Of a DNA stretch of 64,000 nucleotides, positions 45,389 through 56,641 are shown in pieces; within the stretch, counting starts at the first letter, position 1; each line of letters starts with the position of its first letter. The translations under genes were made by a program, and so were the position numbers. The DNA comes from Porphyra umbilicalis (taxonomy: Eukaryota; Rhodophyta; Bangiophyceae; Bangiales; Bangiaceae). The notes under the pieces were generated by a model. That model did not search any database and was not told where the DNA came from. It saw only the letters and a program-made list of their open reading frames with translations. The stretch covers positions 62,001 to 126,000 of the forward strand of contig KV918946.1 of NCBI GenBank assembly GCA_002049455.2, in the 5' to 3' direction.

Positions 45389-48107
45389 GAGCTGTCGGTT
45401 GTGGTCCACTTTTGTATGGGTGGCACCTGTTGTACAAGACACAAGGACGGATCGATGTTGCAAGCTACGGCACCAGGCGACGAACCATGCGCGCCGTTTA
45501 TTTGTCTTGACCATCCATGTTTGTCCCATTCTCATCCTTGTCTTCGCTGGGCATTGGCATCTGCGCCTCCGTCTTGGGCGGCGTCTGCGGCCTCGTCACG
45601 CCTGGCGATGACCGCAGCGGCGTCCGCGCCGGCGTTGCTCTGCTCGCGCCTGGCGATGACCGCAGCGGCGACCGCACCGGCGTTTCTCTGCCAGTGGCTC
45701 CCATGATGCTTGCCGCCACAGCTCCGGGTAAGTGCTTGGCAACGTCTGGTCTTGCGCAGCGCCTCTTGATATACGAGGGGTGGGGGATGACACCACCAGG
45801 GCAGTGGGCTGGAGCAAGCCCGGTTGGATGGCGGTTTTTGCAGGGCAGGCGCGGTCGAGGTGGTGCGGCCCCACCTGCTTCAGGGTGACGACTTGGTGAG
45901 TTGGCAAGCAAGCCAGTAAGGTGCTGGAGGCATGTCGAAATGAGCTTGACAGTGATGGAGTGCACAGCGGGTGGCAACGCTGGCAGGCAAGGGGAGGAGT
46001 CCGACCGACAACCGCTCCTCTGCGACCCTCTTGTACCCTGTGAGCCGACATTAGGCTGCAGAGAGCCTACCTGGCGATGCACACTGATTCCAACCACTCG
46101 CTGCGAGCAGTAAGGTTTTGCTTGCTTGACCCGCTGAAGCGGGTCAGCTGCTGTGCATCGGCCACGATGCGTGTTTGCTCTGCGACTGCACCTACGTTGA
46201 CTGGGGAGGAGGCCCCCTCGGCAACACCCCTGGCGACCGACATCAAAAAAGGTCTCGTGTGTGGTTGGCACTACATTAAATACGACCAACAGCATTGGTA
46301 TGATCAAGAAGGGCCCGAAAGCTTGGCCCGTTGGTGCATGGTGCCCCATAGAGATGCCCACGCGATTGACTGGTATCACAGGACATCTCTTGAATGGACC
46401 CTCGAAGTTTAATCTCTCTGTCATGAGTTTCGCCATAACAAGATCGTAACTATTCAATGCTTCATTTGAGGACAAGTGCTTGATCTTAATGACCGTGGCC
46501 GCGACTTGGGTACTTGACTCGAGGAGGAATGCGTACAGGTTTCATGACGTGTCTGCAGGGAGATGTCGGTCTCACTCAAGCGATGGGTACCGGCGAGCAC
46601 GCGGACAGCGACTTCATCGAGTTAGTCGTGTTGCCGCTTCTTTTGGCTTTCACTGCTCGGCGCCTTAAAGCCCACGTTCTTGGCGCAACCGAGTTGCAGC
46701 TGGTTATCGGCAGAAAAGAACAAGGATATGGAGAATCATACAGTATGCGCAGTACATGTAGAAGATTGATCGAGTCGGAGAAAAACCTCACCTCATGTCC
46801 CAGCGTGTTGCGGCCATGCTCCAAAAAGCATTGTGTCATCCGAGGTATTCGAATTACTCCGGGCGGTAGCAGCAAATGCATCCGCTTCCAAGTTCTCTGC
46901 GGTGGTCTTGGTCTGACCAGTCTTATCGGACGCGACGCCCAGAAAATGGTTACAATGCTTGAAAACAGTATCATTCGATGGTACATTTACCTCTCTCCTG
47001 GGGTTCACCTTTGTGTCCGCTGTTTATTGTCGATGCGGCAAGAACTGAAGTTTAGATGTGGAAGCTCGTCAGCAGACCACCAGAATCGCGCTCCCAACCA
47101 ATGAATCGCACACTACACCTTCAATCATCTTTCCCAATGGCTGTACTTTTGGGCGCACCCACGATGGGTTCCCATCCATGCAGCAGTACCTGGTTAAAGG
47201 CAAGACCCTCTTGGTAACACTCTTAGGAAAGGACGCTCCCACACCGTGGACGACAGGCAGAGACGGCTCCAAGACGAGAGCGGGCTGGCGTGGACCTGGT
47301 GTGGACCGTCGCAGGAACGCGGTCAGCTCCATCGTGGGGACGACGTCTCTCCATCGACGCTCCCGGATCTTGCCATACTAATGGAGCGGTGGTCGCCACC
47401 AGGGGGGTGCCCGACACAACTCCAATGCAAAGAGGAGCGTCGTGCTACAGTACCGGCAGTATTCGTGGGACAGCTGGCGTTTGAATGCTGCTGGTCGTGT
47501 CCTGCAGGGTTGGGTTCGTCGAAGCACCCTCGCACGGTTCTTGTGTTGGCGACGAGCTAACACCTTGTCGTTTCTTTGAAGTGGGGCCCATGCCTGCAGG
47601 CACAGCTGTGCTCAGGAGCGCAGAATGAAAGACACGCGACTTTAACTGCGGTCAGCTGTCGGCTTGGCCAAAGGTCGACCTCGTGTGCGTGCCAGCGGAC
47701 GTACAGTACAGCCCAGCCAGCAAGAGGTGCTTGATGCCTGACCACCTGACCCGGCTCCCCTTCCAAGTAAGAAACATCGCCAGTGGAGTTGCCCCACCAC
47801 CCACATTCTTTGTGTGCTCAGGCTGTTGGGCGAGCTGTGCTGCACAGCTTGGTGGCGGTCACGACTGCTTTCACGTTGGCTGTGTCGCATCCGCGACTCT
47901 CATACCGTCGTTTGAGCGTTGTGTGACGAGGCCGCACCCCTGCGCTTGGATGGAGGCGCGCGCGAGGTTCCCGTGAAGATCGGCTTGGTGCGAGGAGTGT
48001 GGTTGTGGCGGCGCGCTCTGCGGGAGTGCCCCTCTGTGGAGTTGCTAGCGCGGTGGGGTCGCGCACAACGTTGTTGCGCGGGCTTTATTCCATTGGCGAC
48101 CGTCGTG
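45389..48107. other. Stretch without a convincing gene
   Basis: Ordinary composition, but ORFs are broken. On the minus strand 45498-46475 (325 codons, Ser/Pro/Arg-rich end with repeats such as RTPLRSSPG) and fragments at 46576-47330 (for example LGVASDKTGQTKTTAENLEAD) read like eroded coding sequence. I cannot assign a family. The last 190 bases are in frame with and immediately upstream of the receptor-like gene. Confidence 0.4.
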
Positions 48108-51100
48108 ATGGCCGGTTCATGGAGGATCTGTCTCGGCCGGAGCCGTGGTGAGCGTGCTCGGGTCTCTTCGCCGTCGGTGGCGACGGCTTCGGCTGAGGTG
48201 TCAACGGCGGCCGACGACGGCAAGCCGTGTACCAATCTGAGAAGCAACCACGAGGAGCATTTGCCATTGCCTGTGCCCGCTGACCGTGCCGCCGCGAGGG
48301 GCGATGCCTCTGGCTCGAGCGATGCTACGGCCGCATCGCATCATGGTCAACGTTGCGGTGATGATGACACACATGGTGGCGGGGGCTATGAGGCCCCTGA
48401 CAATGCCCCTGACCAAGTCACGGGCGTCGAGAGTTGCGGACACACCGATGGGCGTAACCAAGTACCGGGGAGGGGGTACTCGCTGACTACATTTCGGGTG
48501 GCGTCATGTGTGCACCCCAATCGCAAGGTTAAGCCTGGCTCCGAGGTGCACGCGTGCCTCGGCCGCAACGCCTACGTGCTGTGGAGCACTCCCCGGCGCG
48601 GGGTGCCAACGACAGTTGATGCCTTCCGCGCGGCTGGCCCGTCGTGCATTGTCTTGGAGCGGGGAGCTGGTGCCCTGCGGGCGGCGAGCGAGGAGGAAGG
48701 CGCAGCCGTTGGTGGGTTCCACGCGAACAGCCTGCTGTTTTTGAGAGGCAAGGAGCGCTACTCCACTTCTAGTGGGGAAGACCTGTTGGAAGTGCTACTG
48801 CTGCTCGAGGCGCCGTCGGCGGGCATCTTTACTTCCTGGGTGACGGGAGGGGGATCTCTCCTGACCCCGTGGGAGGCGCTGGTGTGTGCCAGCTTGAGCG
48901 GCTGGAATGACGGGACGTCGGCGCATAAGCTGCTGATGTCGGTGATACCACCACTCCCGGAGGCCGCTGACGACCAGCTGGGCATCGTGTCAAGGGTTCT
49001 AGGGTGCCGCGGACGGCGTTTTGTGCTCAATGCGCAGCACTGGCTGGCGCCGTCGGCCTCTGTCGGGTTGACGGGTGCGAGTCCTATCGGCAAAGCGGCC
49101 GACGCAGTTGATCAAGTGACTTGCGTGCCGGTCGTCGGACCTGTGCTGCGCCTTTGTCTCCTCGTCGTTCAAGTCGGGGCTCTGGCGGTGTTAGCCGACG
49201 GTCATGACGCGCGGCGCAAGGACGCCGTCCAGAGGTGCGAGGCCATAGCCTTTGACGTGCTCTGTCGCATCTTTGAGCAACTGCGCACGGCCCCAACCGA
49301 GTTTGGGGCGGCCAACATCGAGCAGCTGTGCTTGTTGATGGCTCAAGTTGAGATTGTTCTGGAGCAGGTGGAGGCGACGTTCTTCTTGACGCCTGTCAAG
49401 GACATGATGGTGGACGCTCTCGTGGATGGTTGGGAGCAGCAGCTCAGAGACATCCGCGACGTGCAGATCAGTTCGAACGTGCACAGCGCGGTTGGCCGTG
49501 CGGTTGACCGAGTGGAGAACGGCGTGGATGGGTTGATGATGCGGGTGTGCGAGCTGGGGCGGAACCTGGCGGGGAGCCTCCCCGTGGAGCCCGACCTGTC
49601 AATGTACGAGGTGGGCTGGCGGCCCCCCGTCCTGGGCGGGGATCACGTGGCAGGCGTCCATCAGCGTGGCCGTGTCGAGCACGCCATCATGGCGATGCTT
49701 GAGGGCTACGCGCGTGGAGAAGCCACCGAGGCCCCTCGGGTCGGCGTCCATGGGATTGGTGGTTGTGGCAAGTCGACTGCCTGTGCAGAGGTGGCAGCGT
49801 GTGAGCGGGTGCGGACACTGTTCCCGCAGGGCACGTTCTGGGTGCAGCTCAACGACACGTCTACCTCTGAGACCGTCGTCACTGCCGTATTGGCGTTGGT
49901 GTACCACCTTTGTGGAGAAGCCGCAACCAAACGCTGTCTGCGGCTGACGGGGCGCAAGCACTTTGTAGCGCTCGCTGCATCGGATGTGCAGGCGTCCTTG
50001 ATGGCAGATGCGTCCAAGTGGCTCGTTGTCATCGACGACGTGCGCTACGATCAGGTCGGCATGCTGAACCAGCTGCTGCTGGTTGTGTCGCGGGCCACCC
50101 CGGTGTTGTTCACCACGCGGTCCGAAACGGTCGTCGCTTTGGTGACGGGCGCGGTGCGGTTGGCAATCAGCTCCTGGCCACAAGACGATGCTCGGGTGCT
50201 GCTAGCCAGAGCTATCGGCAAGCGGGTAAGCAAGAACAAGCTCGTATTCTCAGCAGACGAGGAGGCCGCGTGGGTACGGCGCGTGCTCAACCTGACGCAG
50301 TGCCATGTTCTGTCTGTGAGCATCGTGGCGTCCCACCTCTCGTCCCGCTGCGGAATGTGGCGACCGGTAGTGGCGGCGCTGGAGCACCAATGGACGGACC
50401 CCTCCTTTCGGCGTCCTTTGACCGACCTGAACCCGATGCGGTCCGTGCGAGCGACGCTAGACACGAGTCGAGCGCTACTCCCTGACGACGAGTACCGCAG
50501 GGCATTCGCAGCGGTTGGCATCTTGCCCGCCAACGAGCATATTGGTGTGAACGTGCTCGATCGCCTGTGGCGACCTTCACTCGGCGTTGTCGGTGGTGCG
50601 GCTGAGGACAGTAGCCCTTCACACGCGCAGTGGCGTAGTGATGGCGGCGAGGAGGTCCATCCGGGCGTTGTTCGGCGCGTGGATGCTTTCGTGCGGGCTG
50701 GCCTCATTCATCAAGAGGTCGCTGACGGGGACCTAGCGGGTGTAGTCGTTCATCCGGTCGTCTCTGGTTATGCCCACAGCTTGTTGGATGAGAACCTCGC
50801 TGCCACCCATCAGCGGCTGGTGGATGAGTACGCCAGGGATTGTCCCCCAGACGACACGGACACGCATGGGTGGCTAGGCTACCATTTTTGGGCTACTGCT
50901 GACGACGGCTACTGGTACAACAACGTGGCGCGGCATGCTGCGGCAAGTGAGGACGTCCTTGCGTTGGCCTCATTGGTTTCTAATGAGTGGTACGCTGCTC
51001 GTGTGCGGACAGGGTCACTCGCCGGGCACGAAGCTGATGTGGGGCTCGTGCTGGCGTCGCTGCAAGCTATCGTTGACGACTCAGATCACTCGGTGCACGA

Positions 51101-53021
51101 CTCCCCGGTGCTGCTGGGTGCCGCTCACTGGGGTCTGGCCATGGCCTTCCTCCATCGCAAGGGGTGCAAGACGGCAGCAAACCAGGAGGCTGCCTCCATC
51201 CTGCTGCGGCGAGGCTTGGATGAGGTGCCGCGAGACGCCGCGCCGTTATTGTGGGCCGAGATGCAGAACGACCTGGGCAACGTGTATTCGTACCGGGTGA
51301 ATGGCGACAAGGCTGTCAACTTCCAAAAAGCAGTTTGCTGTTACAACCACGCGCTGGAGGTGCGGACGCAGCAGACGCTTGCCTGGGCAGAGACCCAGCA
51401 CTCTTTGGGTGCGGCGTTCACGAATCAGGAGGGCGGTGACAAGGCTCTGAACATGGAGGAGGCGTTGGCGCATTTCCGGCGCGCCCTCGACGTGCGCACG
51501 AGAGTTGCCGCGCCGCTGCTATGGGCCGACACGAACCTGGAAATGGGCGCGGCCTACGCTGGGCGGGTGGACGGCGACAAGGCGGCAAACATGGAGGAGG
51601 CGATCGCGTGCAACCGGCGCGCCCTCCGGGTGTGGACGTGTGAGACCATGCCGCTGCACTGGGCAACGACGCAGCACAGGATGGGCATGGCGTACACTCA
51701 GCGGGTGGACGGCGACAAGGCGGCCAATTTTGAGGAGGCGGTGGCGTGCTACCGCCGCACCCTTGAGGTGCGGACTCGAGACGCAGCACCGCGTCCGTGG
51801 GCGCTGACTCAGCATTGCCTGGGGTTAGCATACTCGGAGCGGGTGGACGGCGACAAGGCGGCCAACTTGGAGGAGGCGGTGACATGCTTCCGGCGCGTCC
51901 TCAGTGTGTGGACGATGGAGGCGATGCCGCAAGAGTGGGCCTCAACGCAACTCAAGCTGGCCGGACTTTATCAGCTGCGGATGGGCGGCGACAAGGACGC
52001 CAACCAAGCCAACAAGGAGGAGATGATGGCGTGCTACCGCGGCACACTCGAGGTTTGGACGCGGGAGGCGGCGCCTGGTGCCTGGGCCGAGACGCAGAAG
52101 CGCATGGGTATGGCGTATGCGCAGGTGGTGGACGGCGACGTGGTGGCAAACCTGGAGGAGGCGGTGGCTTGCCACCGGCGCGCGCTCGACGTGTGGACGC
52201 GGGAGACGGCGCCGCTGGAGTGGGCCACGATGCAGGTCTGCCTGGCCTACGCTTACAGGTCGCAGGTGGGCGGCGGAAAAGAGGACGACAAGGCCAAGAT
52301 GGAGCTGACGAAAGCGTGTTTTCGCCGTGCACTCGAAGTGTGGACGCGGGAGTCGACGCCGACTTCCTGGGCCGAGACGCTGTACAGCATGGCCAGGACA
52401 TGTATGCGGTGGGTGGACAGCGACCAGGCGGCGAACGTGGAAGAGGCGGTGGCGTGCTACCGGCTTGTCCTCAAAGTCTGGACGCAGGAGACAGCGCCGG
52501 TGGAGTGGTTGGCGACGCAGGTCAATCTGGCCTTCGCGCTAAGGCTGCGGACCAGCGGCGACGCGGCGGCAAACATGGAGGAGGCGTTGGCATGCTACCG
52601 GTGCGCCCTCGAGATAGTGACACGCGAGTCCAGTGCGCAGCGATGGGCTCAGGTGCAGTTCTGTATGGGCACGGCGTACGCGGAGCGGGTGTATGGCGAC
52701 AAGGGTGCCAACTGGGAGGAGGCGGTGGCGTGCTACCGGCGTGCACTCGAGTTGCGGACGCGGGAGGCGACCCCACAGTTGTGGGCTACTACCACGTGGA
52801 GGATGGTGGTTGCCCTTCAACGTTGCGAGCAATGGGCTGAGGCGTTGGAGAGAGCCCGCGCTCTCCATGCCTTTGGGCGCGAGTGGCAGTGGTGGGACGA
52901 GAATGAAGCCTCTCTCGTCACCCGAGTGGCGCAGCTGGAACGCGAGGTTGAGCAACCACCCGTCGCGGGCGCAGTCAAAGATGCTCTACTTGGCGTTGAC
53001 AAGGGCGTTTTGGCCGAGTGA
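48108..53021 (+). CDS. NB-ARC-TPR STAND protein, candidate immune-type receptor
   Basis: Uninterrupted single-exon ORF. The first in-frame ATG is at 48108 (the frame is open back to 47919), giving 1,637 residues. An unassigned N-terminal part (1-330) is followed by a helical region (about 334-490; VPVVGPVLRLCLLV and later AQVEIVLEQVEATFF) with the look of a HeLo/MLKL-type four-helix bundle; that assignment is tentative. NB-ARC ATPase: P-loop GIGGCGKST (Lys 555), Walker B WLVVIDD (638-644), sensor FTTR (668-671), and an MHD-equivalent VHPVV with His 882-Pro. About twelve 46-residue TPRs (1005-1560) follow, each starting WAxTQ and containing GDKAANxEEAVACYRRAL. STAND proteins bind a ligand through the repeats, exchange ADP for ATP and oligomerise. 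NB-ARC-TPR genes are known in brown algae as candidate pathogen receptors. The role here is inferred. No neighbour suggests a partner. Confidence 0.85.
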   Translation: MAGSWRICLGRSRGERARVSSPSVATASAEVSTAADDGKPCTNLRSNHEEHLPLPVPADRAAARGDASGSSDATAASHHGQRCGDDDTHGGGGYEAPDNAPDQVTGVESCGHTDGRNQVPGRGYSLTTFRVASCVHPNRKVKPGSEVHACLGRNAYVLWSTPRRGVPTTVDAFRAAGPSCIVLERGAGALRAASEEEGAAVGGFHANSLLFLRGKERYSTSSGEDLLEVLLLLEAPSAGIFTSWVTGGGSLLTPWEALVCASLSGWNDGTSAHKLLMSVIPPLPEAADDQLGIVSRVLGCRGRRFVLNAQHWLAPSASVGLTGASPIGKAADAVDQVTCVPVVGPVLRLCLLVVQVGALAVLADGHDARRKDAVQRCEAIAFDVLCRIFEQLRTAPTEFGAANIEQLCLLMAQVEIVLEQVEATFFLTPVKDMMVDALVDGWEQQLRDIRDVQISSNVHSAVGRAVDRVENGVDGLMMRVCELGRNLAGSLPVEPDLSMYEVGWRPPVLGGDHVAGVHQRGRVEHAIMAMLEGYARGEATEAPRVGVHGIGGCGKSTACAEVAACERVRTLFPQGTFWVQLNDTSTSETVVTAVLALVYHLCGEAATKRCLRLTGRKHFVALAASDVQASLMADASKWLVVIDDVRYDQVGMLNQLLLVVSRATPVLFTTRSETVVALVTGAVRLAISSWPQDDARVLLARAIGKRVSKNKLVFSADEEAAWVRRVLNLTQCHVLSVSIVASHLSSRCGMWRPVVAALEHQWTDPSFRRPLTDLNPMRSVRATLDTSRALLPDDEYRRAFAAVGILPANEHIGVNVLDRLWRPSLGVVGGAAEDSSPSHAQWRSDGGEEVHPGVVRRVDAFVRAGLIHQEVADGDLAGVVVHPVVSGYAHSLLDENLAATHQRLVDEYARDCPPDDTDTHGWLGYHFWATADDGYWYNNVARHAAASEDVLALASLVSNEWYAARVRTGSLAGHEADVGLVLASLQAIVDDSDHSVHDSPVLLGAAHWGLAMAFLHRKGCKTAANQEAASILLRRGLDEVPRDAAPLLWAEMQNDLGNVYSYRVNGDKAVNFQKAVCCYNHALEVRTQQTLAWAETQHSLGAAFTNQEGGDKALNMEEALAHFRRALDVRTRVAAPLLWADTNLEMGAAYAGRVDGDKAANMEEAIACNRRALRVWTCETMPLHWATTQHRMGMAYTQRVDGDKAANFEEAVACYRRTLEVRTRDAAPRPWALTQHCLGLAYSERVDGDKAANLEEAVTCFRRVLSVWTMEAMPQEWASTQLKLAGLYQLRMGGDKDANQANKEEMMACYRGTLEVWTREAAPGAWAETQKRMGMAYAQVVDGDVVANLEEAVACHRRALDVWTRETAPLEWATMQVCLAYAYRSQVGGGKEDDKAKMELTKACFRRALEVWTRESTPTSWAETLYSMARTCMRWVDSDQAANVEEAVACYRLVLKVWTQETAPVEWLATQVNLAFALRLRTSGDAAANMEEALACYRCALEIVTRESSAQRWAQVQFCMGTAYAERVYGDKGANWEEAVACYRRALELRTREATPQLWATTTWRMVVALQRCEQWAEALERARALHAFGREWQWWDENEASLVTRVAQLEREVEQPPVAGAVKDALLGVDKGVLAE
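51258..52790 (+). repeat. Tandem 138-bp coding repeats (TPR array)
   Basis: Within the receptor-like gene, units of about 138 bp (some 147-150) repeat with long shared stretches such as GTGGACGGCGACAAGGCGGC and GGAGGCGGTGGCGTGCTACC. Similarity at nucleotide level is far above what TPR structure needs, implying recent duplication or gene conversion. Units near 52000 and 52260 carry small in-frame insertions. Confidence 0.8.
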
Positions 53022-56000
53022 CCATCTACATTGCGCCGCTGTCGGTGGGAGTAGCCGACCGTGCCTTGGGTGGAGGTACAGGTGCCTCTACACCTAGGTG
53101 TGGCGGCGTGGGGGGTGGGTCGAGCTCCTAACTGTCGAGCTGCTGCTCGATCCGCTGGTGATTAGGACTGGGCACTGCATGTCTGCGTACGACGGACGAA
53201 GGTTGGTTGAACCACGCCGTCACTGTGGCTCCTTGGGACCGCGGCGGCGGTCGGGGACGGGTCGCAGACTGCGAAGGTGCCGCCCTCATCAGTGAAAGCG
53301 TGAAGCGTAAAGAGCAGCTTCAGGTGTTTATGGACGACGAAAGGGTGGAAGAGGGAGCATCCCCCGGTCACCCCATGCATCGCACACACAACCCCATCCG
53401 CACGTTCCCTTCTAATGAGCTAAAACACACTCGTCTTTCGCCCGCACGAGGTCGCGCGCGCACAAGTAGCCGCAAAACATCGCAGCGACGGCGGAGGGGA
53501 CGCCCAAAGCCGCAGACCGAATCTCTGGGGCAGCGACGGTATGCACATCCCGCCCCCCCCCACCCCCCCCCCCGACAACGACGCCAACGCCTCACGTGTC
53601 GGCCACCAGCGGCAACCACGCGGCGACCACAGCCATGGAGCGTGGAGCGCCTCGGTGTCCTCTCCCAGCCGCTCTGCCACGCGCACCCGTACACCCCCAT
53701 CTGGCCGTCGGGTGTTCGGCGGCCTGAGCAACCACCTCCGTAGCGGTGGCGCGCAGCGGCCGCCTCGTCGACGGCACGAGTGTTCACCACAGCCAACGTG
53801 GGCGCGGCGGCGAACGCCATCACCGCTGTCTTGTCTCCCGCGTCCACCGCCGGACGCCGTCGGCCGCACGTCGCACCGCCGGCGGTAGCCGACATGGCGG
53901 CGTTAAAGTCCCTCCCTGCTGCATCCCCCGCACTCACGACGCCGCGTCGCAACCCGCACCACCCGGGGGTGGCCACAACCGCCAGCACTGCTGTGGAAAT
54001 AGCAGCGTACGACACCGGATTGGTGCCATCGTGGCCGTGGCGAGAGAGGACGACGGGGGCCGTCGAGGAAGGGGGGGAGCCGGCCGTCACCGCTGCCACC
54101 GTCGCCGCCGCTGCCGCCACGGCCGCTGCCGCTGTCACTCACAGCCGCCGCCCCCTCCGCCGGCGGGCGCACCCCCAATAGGCTGCCAAACAATGTCGTC
54201 GCCATCACCTGCGCGGCCGCGTCGGCAACCGCCGTCGCCGCTGGCACGGCGGCTACGTCGGCAAGCTCGCCCCGCCATTGTCGACAACATCGCCCCCCCC
54301 GTTCCTCATCAGAGCCGCCGCTTCAGCCACGGCGTTAAAAAAGGCCCCCAGCGCCACCAGCCGCCGCCACGGGCCCCCCGCTGCTGCCGGCAGCGGCCAC
54401 GACCGCCGAGTGAAGGGTGATAAAACCAGTTCCTGAACGGGCCCAAACGTTGAGTGGGAACTGCGGGGACAGCTGCGCCGTGTACGCAGCGGAGGCAGGG
54501 TTGTCAGCGTTTGGTTTGGTTTACTAAACCTGAACCGAATTCTACCCGATTCACGAGAACGCTGGATGATTCTGGTAGAATGTAACGACGTCGGTACTCG
54601 TGGTACTTGTCTATGAGAGAATGTCCGCGCGTTGGCCGTGCCGGTGGTCACGGAGTGCGCGCCTTTGCCATCGTCGTCGCTCAGCTACAGCTACTGTCGT
54701 CGTGCCGAAGCGGTCTCACAGTTAGCCTCGATTTTACCGGCTGCCCTCCCCCCACACCCCCCTCCCCCACCCCTCAATCTGGCCTGCCCCCTCCCGCATC
54801 CTACCTGCGTGGTGGTAGAAACGCACATTACGTGTCTCCTTGAAACCCAAAGAGGCTAGCACATGTCTCTTGGCCATACAAGAGAGAGTGCGTATCGATG
54901 CGTGGACAGCTGGATCTTTTTTGTGGCGAAGAGCCGCCGGATCGCTGGCTGACGGCACGGGACATGTGTCAGGCCACTCACCTGGCGCTGGCAGATGAAA
55001 CGATCCCGGGCAGTGTGCGGTGGTTGCCCGGATGGCCTATCCCCCCTTCTTTTCTAGCAGGGACCCGTACTGATGTGCATGACTGCGGCGAATTGTGGAG
55101 GCTGCTGCTCGACTCGTGGCCAAAGACCGGATACTTCATGAAAAGAGCACATGGAGCCCCCCTCAGAAAGAGTTTGAAGTCGGATGAAAGTGGACCTAGC
55201 GAGGGTGCGAGCCAAAGACCGCACGCAATTGGATTCTGGCTGGTGCTTCACGGCTGTGCTACGACGGTCTTGAGGTGCAGGGCAGTAGCATAACACTTCT
55301 AAGTGGTGCGAAACAGGTGGCGCGCGGCCCCATGCAGCTGTGAAACCGAAAAGCGCTGGTCACTGTTTCTATCTGAGTTCCTGTGGGCGAAGAGCATCTC
55401 TAGCTCAGCCCATTGCGTTACATCAGCGCCTGCAGTGTGCCAGTGTGCGCCACGACATTTCAAGTGCGTCCCCACGGTCCCCCAGCCTCGCTACGCTCCG
55501 CGTGGCTGCCACGGAAACGCGTCAGTTCTACGATGCAAAGATCCCAGTGATCCATCACAGAAGAGGCACCGTGAACTCGGCCTACTATGGAGCATGGCCC
55601 TTACGCACACCTCACGCTTCCCTGGCTCGCTACGGTTGGTTTCAGCCGGAGATTCCAGGATCACGATATGCAGCAGGCTTCAACAGAGCAGCAGAGACTT
55701 CCCACTACCCCCGCAAGAAGAGCGCGTTCCCGTAGTAGACGTGCCCCAAGCGTGACAACGCGCTGTGCCGTTGTGTTGTGTGATGGATTCATGTTCACTT
55801 TTGGCGCTCTCGGAGCGATTCAAGAGAGGCAGGGCACAAAGGCGAACATTCGATGAATGCCCTTTTTGAAGGCGTTTTGGCCATGAATGAGGCCGTTTTC
55901 CGCAGTTCTGACAGCACAGGCGTTCGCAGCGTATGTGTTTCATCCACGTGCATCGTTTTCACCTATGTTTGAGGCAAGTTGGTTTTTGGTCGTCGAGGAT

Positions 56001-56641
56001 GTCCGAAAGGATGGCACTTTGGTTGAGAGTCCGACAGGAGCTAGACAGGAAGCATCAAGGGGACCCAGGAAAACGACTGACCGGTCACAGGGAACACTAC
56101 CCCATACAGACCAAGCGAGGTTTCTTGTCACGCTGCTGACATCAGAGAACTGTTATTCGTCCGTGAGCAGCAGACACTAGCACGTCCTCGGTAGCCTTGA
56201 AGCTCCTACTTCTAGCGCGAGAGTCCTCTCCTGGTGTTGGGGGCCCACGGTGGTGCTAACCGCCGTGGCTTGCCGCCGGGCGAAAGGGGGGAAGGTGGGG
56301 TGACCTATTCCGCGTCTTCGTGGCAACGGCGCGTCTGGCCGCCGTCGAGCTGGCAGGAGGGGGGGGGTTCTGCCCCTCCACTCCTGAGTCGGTGCACGTC
56401 ACCGTTCACGTGCTCACACCGTGCAAGCTAGGTGTCTTGCCCGCAGGCAAAATTCCGTGAATTTGTCGCGAAGGCCAGAGTGTCATATGCCATAGTTGTA
56501 CTCGCCGCTGCCTTTAGTGCTCTGCTGACTATGTTGGGCGGCATGGCAGTCTCCTAAACTGAGAGGCCCCTGACTGGCAACCACCAGCAACGAGAAAACC
56601 AAGGGCAACGTGAATCATGGAGAGGAAAAACGGGCATCGCA
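53022..56641. other. Stretch without a convincing gene
   Basis: About 53450-54400 is GC-rich low-complexity DNA open on both strands (53368-54138 minus, 53746-54420 plus). The rest has short ORFs such as 54898-55293 (plus, 131 codons) with no recognised motif. No promoter or terminator could be assigned for the gene ending at 53021. Confidence 0.4.

Noticed and set aside
45498-47332. Minus-strand fragments considered as a copia or other transposase relic
   Set aside because: Phrases such as ASDKTGQTKTTAENLEAD look protein-like, but no domain order or catalytic motif could be established.
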